From Gymnogyps californianus (taxonomy: Eukaryota > Chordata > Aves > Accipitriformes > Cathartidae), in contig NC_059471.1 in assembly GCF_018139145.2 (NCBI RefSeq), positions 209,951,494 to 210,015,493 on the forward strand: a stretch of 64,000 nt of DNA. Reading direction: 5' to 3'. The notes below the pieces were generated by a model. It saw only the letters and a list, made by a program, of their open reading frames with translations. It did no database searches and was not told where the DNA came from. Of this stretch, positions 53,401-64,000 are shown piece after piece. Both the position numbers and the translations under genes were made by a program. Positions within the stretch are counted from its first letter, which is position 1. Every line of letters begins with the position of its first letter.

Positions 53401-55865
53401 ATAGTTATTTATACCTGCATGTAATTGAAATAAAACACTGCTATCAACTCCAATGAGCCACATTGATAAATACAGCCTGCTGACCAGGCTTTCTTTTGGT
53501 CTTCTAAAAGCATCTATGAACCTTGAATTCTAAACCTCATGGTGTTTGAAGCCTTCTCCAGATAGGTCATTAAAGATAGTAATTATTCAGCCTTGTCTTC
53601 CTAGCTCACAAACCTTAATGTCTTGGGCAAATTGTATGGATCTTAATTATATAAATTCAAGCTAATAGATCTTTAAATGAAGTTAACCTATGCCCAGGTC
53701 ACTGGCAATATGGCTCTGCAGGTAACTGATTCTTCACTCAGCCTGGAATCAAACCCTCTCAGAATTTTTGTCAAATCAAAAACATTCACCAATTTCAACT
53801 CAGTTTTGCATCTAGGTTTACATCAGGGAAACCTACATGGTTTCAGTAAATACTGTATTTATGTGTCACATGAGATCTCTCTTGAAATCCTTATGTCTAT
53901 AGTCCGTAGAAGAAAGAACACAATTTTAAAGGCATCAGCAGCTGAATAACATTATATCTGACAAAAAAAAAAAGAATTGGTCTCAACCTCAAAAATGAAT
54001 GCATTTGAGAATGAAAGGAAGGCAAAGGTGGGGTTCTGAGTTGGTTTGGGGGGGGGAGGGGTTTGACATTTTGACCTTTTTTTTTTTTTCCCCAAAACGT
54101 ATTTAGATGCTAAATTATATTCTAAAATCTAAATACAAAACCAGTGTTTATTTCAAGTCAGATCATTTTTTTCCTTCAACACATAATTTTTTTTATATTT
54201 TGAAAGGAAAATTTGTTTTTGTCTTTTATAGAGCGTTACACCAATTTCCTCAGCAGTTTAACAAATGTGCTTAAAAACCCAGCTGTTCTTACACTAATTA
54301 TTCTATTGATACTGTTTGCTTCCATTACTTGTACATGGATTCAATCCATCCTACTTCATTACTAAGAACATTCATTTGAAGGGAAACATCAGTGTATATT
54401 GCTCTTTGTCACCTCAGGTTTACAAGAATTAAACAGTGTTCAACCCCAAATATTTTCGTCATGGTATTGGTAGAATTAGTAATTATTTGCATGAGTTGAA
54501 ACCTAGCAGCTGACATAACAAGAGAGACTACTACATTGTGTAAGTCAAACTGAGAAGATTTAGGCCAAGTTTTTATTTAGTGTCACCTGGTATAGTTCTG
54601 TTGGATTCAGCACAGCTACGTATATTTATACTAGATGAAAAGGTTTTATTTACAGGACTAATTCATTCGATGTGGAGGTGGTTAACAGGTTCAAAGCTAG
54701 ACTTGTTTGTATATGTTTATATTTATGTGTGCATGTATGAATGTGTGTATCTTGGAGCATGAAGTATTGTATTATGTAGCCCAAGTGAATTGTGTCAGTG
54801 AGAAGACACTGCTGTCAATTACTTCGTTCGGTGGTAGAGAACATCCTTGTTATTTTTCTCCATCACTGAGAAAGGCTTGAAACTGTGAGCTCAGAAACAG
54901 AAGTCAAAGAAACAATACACTATATGTGTTACTGGAATTCCTGTAAACCATTGCTTTGAACTCTTAGGGTTTGACAATATTGATTTAAAGCAACAGGCTG
55001 TGCAATGTCATGTCACATATCATTTGCACTTTGTGTAAGATGATAGAGAATGTGGACATGTGTGTGTGTGTGTGTATCCTCTGTAGTTTATAAATCAGAT
55101 TAAGTTCAGAAAAGCAAGCAGTAACTTCTGATGCCTGGGTTAAATTTAAAAAACTAACTGGATATCCAACAGTGAACACATTCCTGGTGAAAATATCAGT
55201 GAGTTATTAAACTATAAATTTAATCTTAAAATTCTGTACTTCTAGTAATGAATACCAGCTTGTTGTGAGCTTTTTGTACTGTTCATAGAATTCTGATCAG
55301 TAAAATGAACATTTGGAAGTACCGGGTCTTGCTGACAACGGAAAACAGAGGTGTTAAATATAAATCACAGTACAATGAAATCAAGAAAAGTAAACTAAGA
55401 TTTTTCCTATAAAAACATTATACAGCCATTTTATAACAGAACCAGCTCACAGCATATAATCACATTTTAAGAGCTGTTGCCAAATTAGGTAAAAGCTCTG
55501 ATGATAGAAAATTTGTTAATTATACGATTTAGGCCTCACAGGCAGCCTAAACAAGTCAGAAATGGAGAGAATCACTGATTCAAGGATATGATCCTATTGT
55601 TAGTATTTTTATTACAATAGTAAATAGTTATCACAAGCCTCAAGCTTGGGAAATACCACAAGACTACTGCTGGGTAGTACAAGGTAGAAAGAACTTAAAC
55701 TGGAAGAGACAAAGGTAGGACAAAGCATCATTCTTATTTTATAGGATGCAGAGAGCTTAAGGAAGATATTTTCTAGGATCCTCAACTGCATATCCCTGGT
55801 TTCTCCATAGTGAAATGGAAGAAATAAATAACTCCTCTAGGCAATTCATTCTTCTCCACAATAGG
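50480..55865. other. Non-coding stretch, no gene seen
   Basis: AT-rich unique DNA with a T17 run at 50650-50666, a G9-A-G4 run at 54048-54061 and a (TG)8 tract at 55059-55075. The open frames at 52482-52787 and 53677-53949 show no domain that I recognise. Confidence 0.6.
55059..55075. repeat. Short dinucleotide tract (TG)8
   Basis: Seventeen bases of pure TG repeat. It is a short microsatellite with no other feature attached. Confidence 0.9.
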
Positions 55866-58493
55866 TGTTCAAGGAAGGACAGGCAGGGGAGATGAGGAGA
55901 GGGTGTCGCCCTCTATGTCAATGACCAGCTGAAGTGACTGGAGCTCTGCCTGGGGATGGATGAGGAGCCAACCGAGCGCTTATGGGTCAGGATTAAAGGG
56001 AGGGCAGGGACTGGTGACATTATAGTGGGGGTCTGTACAGGTCACCCGACCAGGAAGACCAAATGGATGAGGCCCTCTAGAGACAGATAGGAGCAGCCTC
56101 ACATTCACAAACCCTGGTCCTCATGGAGGACTTCAGCCACCCCGATACCTGTTGGAGGGACAACACAGCAGGGCATAAAGCAATCCAGGAGGTTCCTGGA
56201 ATGCGCTGATGATAACTTCCTTCTCCAAGTGACAGAGGAGCCAACTCCAAGTGATAAAGGAGAGGTGCTATGCTGGACCTTGTTCTCACCAACAAGGAGG
56301 GGCTGGTGGGGAATGTGAAGCTCAAGGGCAGCCTTGGCTGCAGTGACCATGAAATGGTGGAGTTCAAGATCCTTAGGGTAGCGAGGAGGGCGCACAGCAA
56401 GCTCACTGCCTTGGGCTTGAGGAGAGCAGACTTTGGCCTCTTCAGGGATCTGCTTGGTAAAGTACCATGTGACAAAGCCCTGGAGGGAAGAGGGGCCCAA
56501 GAAAGCTGGTTAAGATTCAAGGATCACCTCCTCCAAGCCCAGGAGCGATGCATCCCAACAAAGAGGAAGTCAGGCAAAACCACCAGGAGGCCTGCATGGA
56601 TGAACAAGGAGCTCCTGGACAAACTCAAACACAAAAAGGAAGCCTACAGAGGGCAGAAGCAAGGACAGGTAGCCTGGGAGGAATGCAGAGAAATTGTCTG
56701 AGCAGCCAGGGATCAGGTTAGGAAAGCCCTGATTGGTAGAATTAAATCTGGCCAGGGACGTCAAGGGCAACAAGAAAAGCTTCTATAGGTATGTCAGTGA
56801 TAAAAGGAAGACTAGGGAAAATGTGGGCCCTCTCTGGAAGGAAAGGGGAGACCTGGTTACCTGGGACATGGAGAAGGCTGAGGTACTCAATGACTTTTTT
56901 GCCTCAGTCTTCACCTGCAAGTGCTCCAGCCACACAGCCCAAGTCACAGAAGGCAAAGGCAGGGACTGGGAGAATGAAGAACCACCCACCGTAGGGGAAG
57001 ATCAGGTTCGAGACCACCTAAAGAACCTGAAGGTGCACAGGTCCATGGGACTTGATGAGATGCATCCGTGCGTCCTGAGGGAACTGGCAGATGAAGTGGA
57101 TAAGTCACTATCCATCATATTTGAGAAGTTGTGGCAGTCCGGGGAAGTTCCCACTGACTGGAAAAGGGGAAACATAACCCCCATTTTTAAAAAGGGAGAA
57201 AAGGAAGACCCGGGGAACTACAAGCCAGTCAGTCTCACCTCTGTGCCCAGCAAGATCATGGAGCAGATCCTCCTGGAAACTATGCTAGGGCACATGGAAA
57301 ATAAGGATGTCATTGGTGACAGCCAGCATGGCTTCACTAAGTGCAAATTGTGCCTGACAAATTAGGTGGCCTTCTACGATGGGGTTACAGCGTTGGCAGA
57401 TAAGGGAAGAGCAACAGACGTCATCTACCTGGATTTGTGCTAAGCCTTTGACACTGTCCCACGTGATATCCTTTGTCTCTAAGCTAGAGAGACATGGATT
57501 TGATGGATGGACCACTTGGTGGATAAGGAATTGGCTGGATGGTTGCACTCAAAGAGTTGCGGTCAACGGCTTGATGTCCAAGTGGAGACCAGTGATGAGT
57601 GGCGTTCGTCCAGGGTCAGTATCGGGACCAGCCCTGTTTAACATCTTTGTCGGTGACATGGTCAGTGGGATTGAGTGCACCCTCAGCAAGTTTGCCGATG
57701 ACACCAAGCTGTGTGGTGTGGTCGACAAGCTGGAGGAAAGGGAAGCCATCCAGAGGGACCTTGACAGGCTTGAGAGGTGGGCCTGTGCAAACCCCATGAA
57801 GTTGAACAAGGCCAAGTGCAAGGTCCTGCACATGGGTTGGGGCAATCCCAAGCACAAATACAGGCTGGGCAATGAGTGGATTGAAAGCAGTCCTGCAGAG
57901 AAGGACTTGGGGGTGTTGGTTGACAAGAAGTTCAATATGACCTGGTAATATACATTTGCAGCCCAGAAAGCCAACCGTATCCTGAGCTGCATCAAAAGAA
58001 GCATGACCAGCAGGTCAAGGGAGGTGATTCTCCCCCTCTACTCTACTCTTGTGAGACCCCACCTGGAGTACTACATTCATCTCTGGGGCCCCCAACATAA
58101 GAAGGACACGGACCTGTTGGAGCAAGTCCAGAGGAGGGCCATGAAGATGATCAGAGGGCTGGAGCATCTCTCCTATGAAGACAGGCTGAGAGAGTTGAGG
58201 TTCTTCAGCCTGGAGAAGAGAAGGTTCCAGGGAGACGTTATAGCAGCCTTCCAGTACTTAAAGGGGGCCCACAGGAAATACGGGGAGGACTTTTTACAAG
58301 GGCATGTAGTGATAGGACGAGGGGTAACGGTTTTAAACTGAGAGAGGGTAGGTTTGGATCAGACATAGGGAAGAAATTCTTTATGGTGAGGATGATGAGA
58401 CACTGGCAGAGGTTGCCCAGAGAAGTTGTGGATGCTGCCTCCCTGGAAGTGTTCAAGGCCAGGCTGGATGGGGCTTTGAGCAACCTGGTCTAG
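55866..58493 (+). pseudogene. CR1 ORF2: endonuclease end plus reverse transcriptase, broken
   Basis: Remains of the CR1 ORF2 polyprotein, which nicks target DNA (APE-type endonuclease) and copies the element RNA (RT). The Ser-Asp-His endonuclease motif is at 56342-56350. The RT fingers region (Phe-Lys-Lys-Gly-x-Lys-x-Asp-Pro-x-Asn-Tyr-(K/R)-Pro-Val-Ser-Leu) lies near 57187-57237, and the catalytic Phe-Ala-Asp-Asp is intact at 57691-57702. Lesions, in order: TGA at 55935; a 1-bp loss near 56034; TGA at 56699; a frameshift near 56740; TAG at 57363; TAA at 57441 inside RT motif A; a 1-bp gain near 57472; TAA at 57946; and a frameshift near 58285. The natural stop is TAG at 58491. Open stretches are 56270-56701, 56733-57365, 57379-57948 and 58003-58341. 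Confidence 0.94.
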
Positions 58494-58593
58494 TGGAAGG
58501 TATCCCTGCCCATGGCAGGGGATTTGGAACTAGGTGATCTTTAAGGTCCCTTCCAACCCAATCCGTTCTATGACTCTATGAATATTCTATGAT
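55866..58593 (+). mobile_element. CR1 LINE, largest copy (copy F)
   Basis: A 2.73-kb CR1 insertion, about 60% of a full-length element of around 4.5 kb. It starts abruptly inside the endonuclease (near Gly-Val-Ala-Leu-Tyr-Val-Asn) and contains the rest of the endonuclease, the whole RT, the 100-bp 3' UTR and end units (ttctatgactctatg, then attctatgat). ORF1 and the 5' UTR are missing through 5' truncation. The frame is broken, so the copy cannot move, but it is the best template here for defining the local CR1 subfamily. Confidence 0.96.
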
Positions 58594-59027
58594 AAGGTAA
58601 ACTCCTAAGGGTGCATGCCTTGAAGGTGTGGAGATGCTGAGCCATGGTCCAGGACACACTCTGTACTAGACCACTAAATGACTGGGTGGCTCAGGCAGGG
58701 TGTGGAGTTGCGCATCCACGTCACATACTACTACAAGCAGGACTTCTAGTCCACTTTTTCCTCTCAGAGATGTCCTATCCCTTGGTCTAGAACATCATCT
58801 GAGGCAAGAACCTGTTTTTGCTGAAACTTTTTCACCTCTTAGGAAGTATTTAAGTATGTACTAAAGTAGACATTTAAATCTGTCTCTCAAGAAAGTATCC
58901 CAGTCACCTGCAGTAGAGTTATTTTCTCCTTCTCTCTCTTAAACATTATTTTAGGCAAGGTTCAACAAGAGCTACACCTCAGTTTGTTTTATTGCTTGAA
59001 GATTTAGGCAGTGAAAGTATGTTTTGT

Positions 59028-59114
59028 AGGTTCAAATCCTTTAAGTCAGATTTGAATCTGAGCTATCTAATCTAATGTCAGAGAGCTCTGTTTGCTGAGT
59101 TATTTACTATGAAG
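59028..59114. repeat. Old interspersed repeat relic, tRNA-like
   Basis: The string gttcaaatccttta...agtcagattt...ctgagttatttacta is echoed about 1 kb away at 60074-60168 (gttcaaattcctta...agtcagatt...ctgagctatacatta). The shared order of blocks suggests two decayed copies of one ancient short repeat with tRNA-like A- and B-box phrases. The family name is not certain. Confidence 0.3.
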
Positions 59115-59847
59115 TGGAAGTGGTTTATTTTCTTTTTGCATGGAAGGATTTACTGCTTAAGTAATCCTCATCTTCTCCTAAGGGTTTCCTTTTTGGCTAT
59201 AGGCACTTCTTCACTCAAAGTTCTGGCTTTTCTGAATTCCATTTTCAGGTGCTTATTTTTTTCTCTTCATTGTGTGGGAACCTGATGTGACTTGCAGAGG
59301 CTGTGAATTCCATTGGGAGGTTATATATGTAAAGTATAACACCTCTAGTATCTAAGCACCCTTAATATGCTCTAATATCTGAGGTCTCCTAGCTTGTGAC
59401 TATCTAATATGGCCTCTAGGAAATATTAAAAATGGGTTATGTTTTATACTTCCCTCCTCCAGTAACTTTACAACCTTACTCTGGTCTCTAAGGTCTCCTT
59501 CTGCTTGGGGTTGACAAGCATCATCTCCTCATTTGAGGACCTGGGTCTTATTCAGATACTGTCTTTCAAAGTACAGCCACAGAAAAGTGAGTTTGTAGGA
59601 TTGTAGGAAACCGCCTCCACCCCCCGCTCCCATTTTATATGTGACTCTTGGAGTTAGTTTTTTGCCTGAAATGAATCTATTCTTTCACACTGCCTACAGG
59701 AATCTGAATCCATTGTGCCTACTCTCTAGGAGAATACTTGACATGACCCAGATACTGCAAGACTGACACCTTTCTTTCCTGTGAAAACAGCTGTATTTGG
59801 CATGGAATACTTAAATATTAATTAGGTCAGAACAAGAGAAAACAATC

Positions 59848-59870
59848 TTTTTTTTTTTTTTTTTTTTTTT
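59848..59870. repeat. Homopolymer T23
   Basis: Twenty-three T in a row, the longest homopolymer in the window. No retrogene or SINE body is recognisable beside it. Confidence 0.95.
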
Positions 59871-60073
59871 AACCATTGCAGAACTCACCTGAACAAAAAT
59901 AGTTCTGGGTTTATTTCTTTTTCTAATTAATAATTCTGTTTTATATTAACTAGTTTGTAGGGCAAGGGCTAGAATTAAACCAGGTCACTGTCTTGGGCCT
60001 AGTTAATATTTAATTATTCTATGTAACGTGGAGCAGTTTCAACCAAAAAAAAGAAAAGAGTGGGGCAAATCAA

Positions 60074-60168
60074 GTTCAAATTCCTTATAGCTAAAAAGAA
60101 AGTCAGATTCAGGCTTTCTACTTCCCATGTAAGTGTCCTAACCCCTGAGCTATACATTAATAGCAGAG
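60074..60168 (-). repeat. Old interspersed repeat relic, tRNA-like
   Basis: On the minus strand this reads tagctcaggggttaggacac, which fits an RNA polymerase III A-box (TRGYnnAnnnG). A weak B-box-like stretch follows. It shares block order with 59028-59114. It is probably a SINE relic and not a working tRNA gene: no cloverleaf can be closed. Confidence 0.33.
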
Positions 60169-60610
60169 CCTGGGAATGTGATATCTTCATCGATATTTTG
60201 TTCAGAATCTCATATTCCAAGTACGTTGAACACTAAGTAGATTCAACCCTACTAGACAGGAGGGTTTGATCTGTGAACTTGAACATGGAAGAGATGAGAG
60301 GACAGATGAAGTTGAGGCAGATTCTTATGGAGAACTGTAGATAGTTGTAAAATATCTTGCTAAAAAGAAGGAAACAGGCCTACAGTACTTACAAATTTAG
60401 GAGCAGTTGAAAGAAGACTTCAATTTTGATTTTTGCATCTAAAGATGCAGACCTATAAATCCATTTGTGAATATAGCCAAGAACTCTGTTTCAAGGAAAA
60501 CTGATGGGATAAATTATCTAAGCTACTTAGCAAAATGGTTGGGAAGCTCCCAAATCACATATCTGCTTTTGGAAACATCATTCTTAATAGGCTGTTCTTT
60601 CTTAGGACAT

Positions 60611-60685
60611 TTTTGGCAACACCAGGAATTAAAGTCACATTTTCTGAGTTCGAGTCTAGTGTATTAACCATAACAGCAGCCTGTT
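60611..60685 (-). mobile_element. Decayed tRNA-derived SINE relic (MIR-like)
   Basis: On the minus strand the order is ttatggttaatacactagac, then aattcctggtgttgcc about 25 bp later. This matches the head and early body of MIR-type SINEs (tggttagagcactggac, then caattcctggctctgcc). It is about 75 bp, strongly diverged and inactive. Confidence 0.35.
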
Positions 60686-63600
60686 CTCAAAGCTTGAAGT
60701 TCACAAATGCAAGTATAAATCAACAGTAACCCACTGGAGAGATGCCAGTGTAAACCAAAGCTCGGTGTAAGACGGAAGAGATTCAGGCAGTAAAAGGTTT
60801 CTTATTCCTCTCCCCTTTTCCACTTTTTAACTGTTCAATTTTAATCCTCTTTGAAGCTATATGAAAATAGTTAAATTAAATATAATATTTGTAAAAGAAA
60901 AAAAGAGAGACTTATTGTGGTACCTCAGTGCTTTATTATTTCACTATACTTCTCTAGATAAGAAAATTTGATTTTTTACTATTAACACCAGAGCTAATGA
61001 CAAAAATGTTTAAAACACATTTTCATTCCAAGAAGAAATGTCAAAGCTTTTCAGACCTTCTCTTTCTCCTTCCCTGCTGGTCCTGCCTATATTACACTAC
61101 TCCATCTATTCCTGGTGACATGACTTGTAGAAGCCCATGTGTGTTATGACTACCTGATATGAGACTCTATGTCCTGTTTCTCTGTTCTGCAATTTATCAT
61201 CCAGAAACTCTTACATTTTGCCTGCTATATCAGGTTAATTGGATTGGTCACCTGATTAAAGATGGTGTTTTGCAGGATCAAGTTCTTCCTCTGTGATAAA
61301 GAAAAAAAAAAAAAGGTATTTTGAAATTTTTATTCTTAAAATTAAAGATTTTTTTTTTAATATAAACCTAAAAAAATTTGTGGGAACTGGTCTTATTCTC
61401 CATGGAAAAGAAAAACCTGGGAGGTGGTGTAGTTGAAATTTTCAGTATTAAGAAAGGAAGATAAGTGAAAATATAAAATAAGCTCAATGGGTGGGCTTTT
61501 GTTATTATTACTTAAAGGGGAAAACTAAGAGACTAAATTGAAATATTAGGTAACAATGAGCAAAGAGGGACTTGGGCAGGGTTGCTTCACTCTCAGAGGA
61601 AGAGACATATGGAATAAGTTACTAGTGCAGGTAACTGAAGTACAGTCTCACAAAGATAAAGGGATATCTAAATCTGTTTCTGGAAGGGAGGATTGAAGAA
61701 TAGGGTGAAAAAAGCAAGTAGGGTGGATTAAGCTAAACTATGCCAGGACAGGCATGTCAGCACATATGAACCTTTTCTCCCTCTGCAATTGTGCTGTTTA
61801 TTTGCTTTCTTGCATTATCAGCCCATAATATCAGACCCATACTGTCCCTTTAACTCTTTCACATCTACGAATTTCCCCTGTGATATTCAGTCCCCAGTAC
61901 ATCAGTGAATTCTGCCTGGAGCATTCATACACTCAGGACCGGTATAATGATATGTTCTCGGTATGCAAGCGTTGTGAAGCAAGTGATAGACAACTAAGGT
62001 GAGATTCTTCTCACCTAAGTACAGTATAAGCATCTGCTGCTGAACAGATGCTCTCTTTACAGTAACAGCACAGAAAAAGGCATATTTTAGCAAGCCATCT
62101 GAACTATTTCAGTAGAATGAGATAAATTGGGCCATAAAAGTTTCTATTTCTCTTCACTGAATGTAAAAAGAGCAGAGGAAAATTCACACAGACATAGAAA
62201 TCCAAACCTTAGAGGCCTACAGTTATTCACATGAATTGACAACACTCTTGATGCTATATCAAGAAGCAAAACCATTTCCATCTGAGTTATCTGAGGCCAC
62301 TTCAGCAACCCTGATATGGACTGTGATTCAGAGACACCTGAGCAAGCAGACTTGCCTTGAAATCAGCCCGGGGAAGTCAGTGTAAAGCTACTCCAGTTTA
62401 GAAGCAGAGTTTGATGGCTTCAGTATAGGTCTGTTATAATGTCTCCATTTGGTTTTGAGAAAAATAATTTCTCTGAGTAACACTCCATTGGGTTGTGTAA
62501 GTGTAACCTGCAATAGAAATGAAATTCTTTCACAAGAAATAATGCCTGATGTTCAAGTCTTCTGGGGGGAATTTGCATCAGTTACCTATAGAGACCACTT
62601 TCTCCCACATATTTTTTTATGTTCTGCATCTTCTAACCTTCAGAATAAATTCAAGGACAGATAGATTCAGCAGAGCTGTAAGTAGTCGTATTTCTCCATC
62701 TCATCTACTGAAGGATCTAGGATGGGACAGATATTGGAGATGGGATACCAAAATTGATACATGTTTCGAAACATTTTTGCACACTGGGGAGCGCTACCAT
62801 TTTCTACCTTAAGGCATCAAAACTTCTATGGCTCAGTTCTGCTTAGACACTGTAGTTTATGGTTTTCAAAATTCAGAAGACAATTCAGATCATGTGGCTT
62901 TCTCATGATTCTTTCCCTTGAAGCAGTTAGACTTTATACAAAACACTTAAATATCCAAGAGAGAGTGATTGCAGCCAACTACTTAGGTCACACAGCTAGA
63001 GTATGGGACATATGGACATAGCACTAGCAGAAGAGAATGAGAAATACTTGCTCTCAAGTAATCTACAACATGTTCATCTGTATCTGTAGATATAACCAAG
63101 TTCAAAAAGAGAATCGTCTCTTAGCTGTTTACCAGATCATTTTTCTGTCTGTACTAGTTATCTTATCCCCAGGGCTGTACAAATTACAGATTATGAATCC
63201 TTCAATATATCTAGTTTGCAATGTTTAAGAGTCCTCTCCTGGGATGTGTTTGAAGTCACTAGTGTAAATCAAGTAGATTAGGAAACTAAGCCTTTGTCTT
63301 CCAGATTCCAAGTGGTGGTCCTACACATTGGACTGCTAAATTACAGAAAAGGGAATAAATTAATCCATCCTGAACATGTGTCTTGTCCAAACATTTTCTC
63401 TATTTTGCATTCAGCTGAAAGCTCTTGGGGTTACAAACCTAGATATACATACTTCTTTTGTAACTGATAAATGCAGTTTCTGGAGATTAAATACCTATTT
63501 GAAAAATAATCCATAGTTTTTTAGAACAAACTCAATCTTGTAACACCTGTGATGGGATAAATGATGTTAACAGGAATGCTATGGGTAATGTTGTTAACTG

Positions 63601-64000
63601 AGCATCATGAGAAACTGTGCATGATGCATAACAGTTTAATTAAGGAACTTATTGCTGCCCTTTTTCTGCTGCTATTTTTTTCCCCCAGAAAATAATGTTT
63701 GAGCAAAATATTTTGTATTAAAAATATGATGGAAAATTATCAGTCTCTCTTATAACATAATGAAGTACATAACTTCATAAGTTATATCCACTATTGCAAT
63801 TGTTAAATTCATATTAACTATATTGCATTACTACACCTGAAGAACTTTAAATTATTCTTTCAAATATCATAGAAATCATTGCAATAAAATGGATGTATTT
63901 CAAATAGATTTGTGATGATTAAGAGATGTCAAATATCTTTCACCTCAAAATCCTGCTGGGTCATACATGTAGTTCTGCTGCCTTCTTTAGAGACCTAGTT

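Larger units (their letters stand above)
58594..64000. other. Non-coding stretch, no gene seen
   Basis: AT-rich unique DNA containing three weak SINE or tRNA-like relics, listed separately, a T23 run at 59848-59870 and A runs near 61304-61314. Open frames such as 62449-63021 overlap each other in different frames and have no known domain. Confidence 0.6.

Noticed and set aside
56077..56520. Two minus-strand open frames of 147 and 131 codons
   Set aside because: Both are antisense to the CR1 endonuclease region of copy F, whose sense strand gives clear family motifs. They are shadows.
57549..58004. 151-codon minus-strand open frame
   Set aside because: Antisense shadow of the CR1 reverse transcriptase, covering the Phe-Ala-Asp-Asp region in sense.
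60074..60168. Possible tRNA gene on the minus strand
   Set aside because: An A-box-like motif is present, but no cloverleaf stems, anticodon loop or clear B-box can be assembled. A SINE relic is the better reading.
1..64000. CRISPR array, operon, prophage or defence system
   Set aside because: There are no regularly spaced direct repeats, no tightly packed genes and no ribosome binding sites. Everything points to vertebrate nuclear DNA.

Overview
This window looks like bird nuclear DNA with no host gene that I can recognise. The main evidence is a set of CR1-type LINE copies. They carry the CR1 reverse transcriptase C-terminal region and end in the 8-bp repeats typical of the family (units ATTCTGTG or ATTCTATG) instead of a poly(A) tail. 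A solo LTR of a kind I associate with bird genomes supports the same reading. The background is AT-rich, full of stops in all frames and has few repeats. Turtle or crocodilian DNA also carries CR1, so the class call rests on the combination, and I cannot name an order.

Layout: (1) 1-16510 is unique non-coding DNA with two short, old CR1 3' ends (4484-4889, 11787-11949), a (GT)16 microsatellite at 8814-8845 and a weak inverted-repeat element at 7853-8249. (2) 16511-17167 is a minus-strand CR1 copy whose ORF2 C-terminus is still open. (3) 24439-26006 is a plus-strand CR1 copy with a broken reverse transcriptase. (4) 31632-31800 is an ancient CR1-like tail. (5) 37938-38920 is a 983-bp solo LTR, flanked on both sides by the 5-bp target duplication CTTTG. 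(6) 50119-50479 is an old CR1 3' end with an (ATTTT)9 expansion inside it. (7) 55866-58593 is the largest CR1 copy (2.7 kb): part of the endonuclease, all of the reverse transcriptase and the 3' UTR, with several stops and frameshifts. (8) The rest is unique sequence with decayed tRNA-like SINE relics near 47.1, 59.0, 60.1 and 60.6 kb.

Nothing here forms an operon, pathway or defence system. Most open frames in the window are chance openings, or are sense or antisense shadows of CR1 and the LTR. The one non-repeat segment with exon-like geometry is 43885-44049: a pyrimidine-rich acceptor, a 165-nt open stretch and a GTACGT donor. I do not recognise its product and give it low confidence. The likeliest setting is intergenic DNA or a very long intron. 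I did not find a convincing undescribed system.
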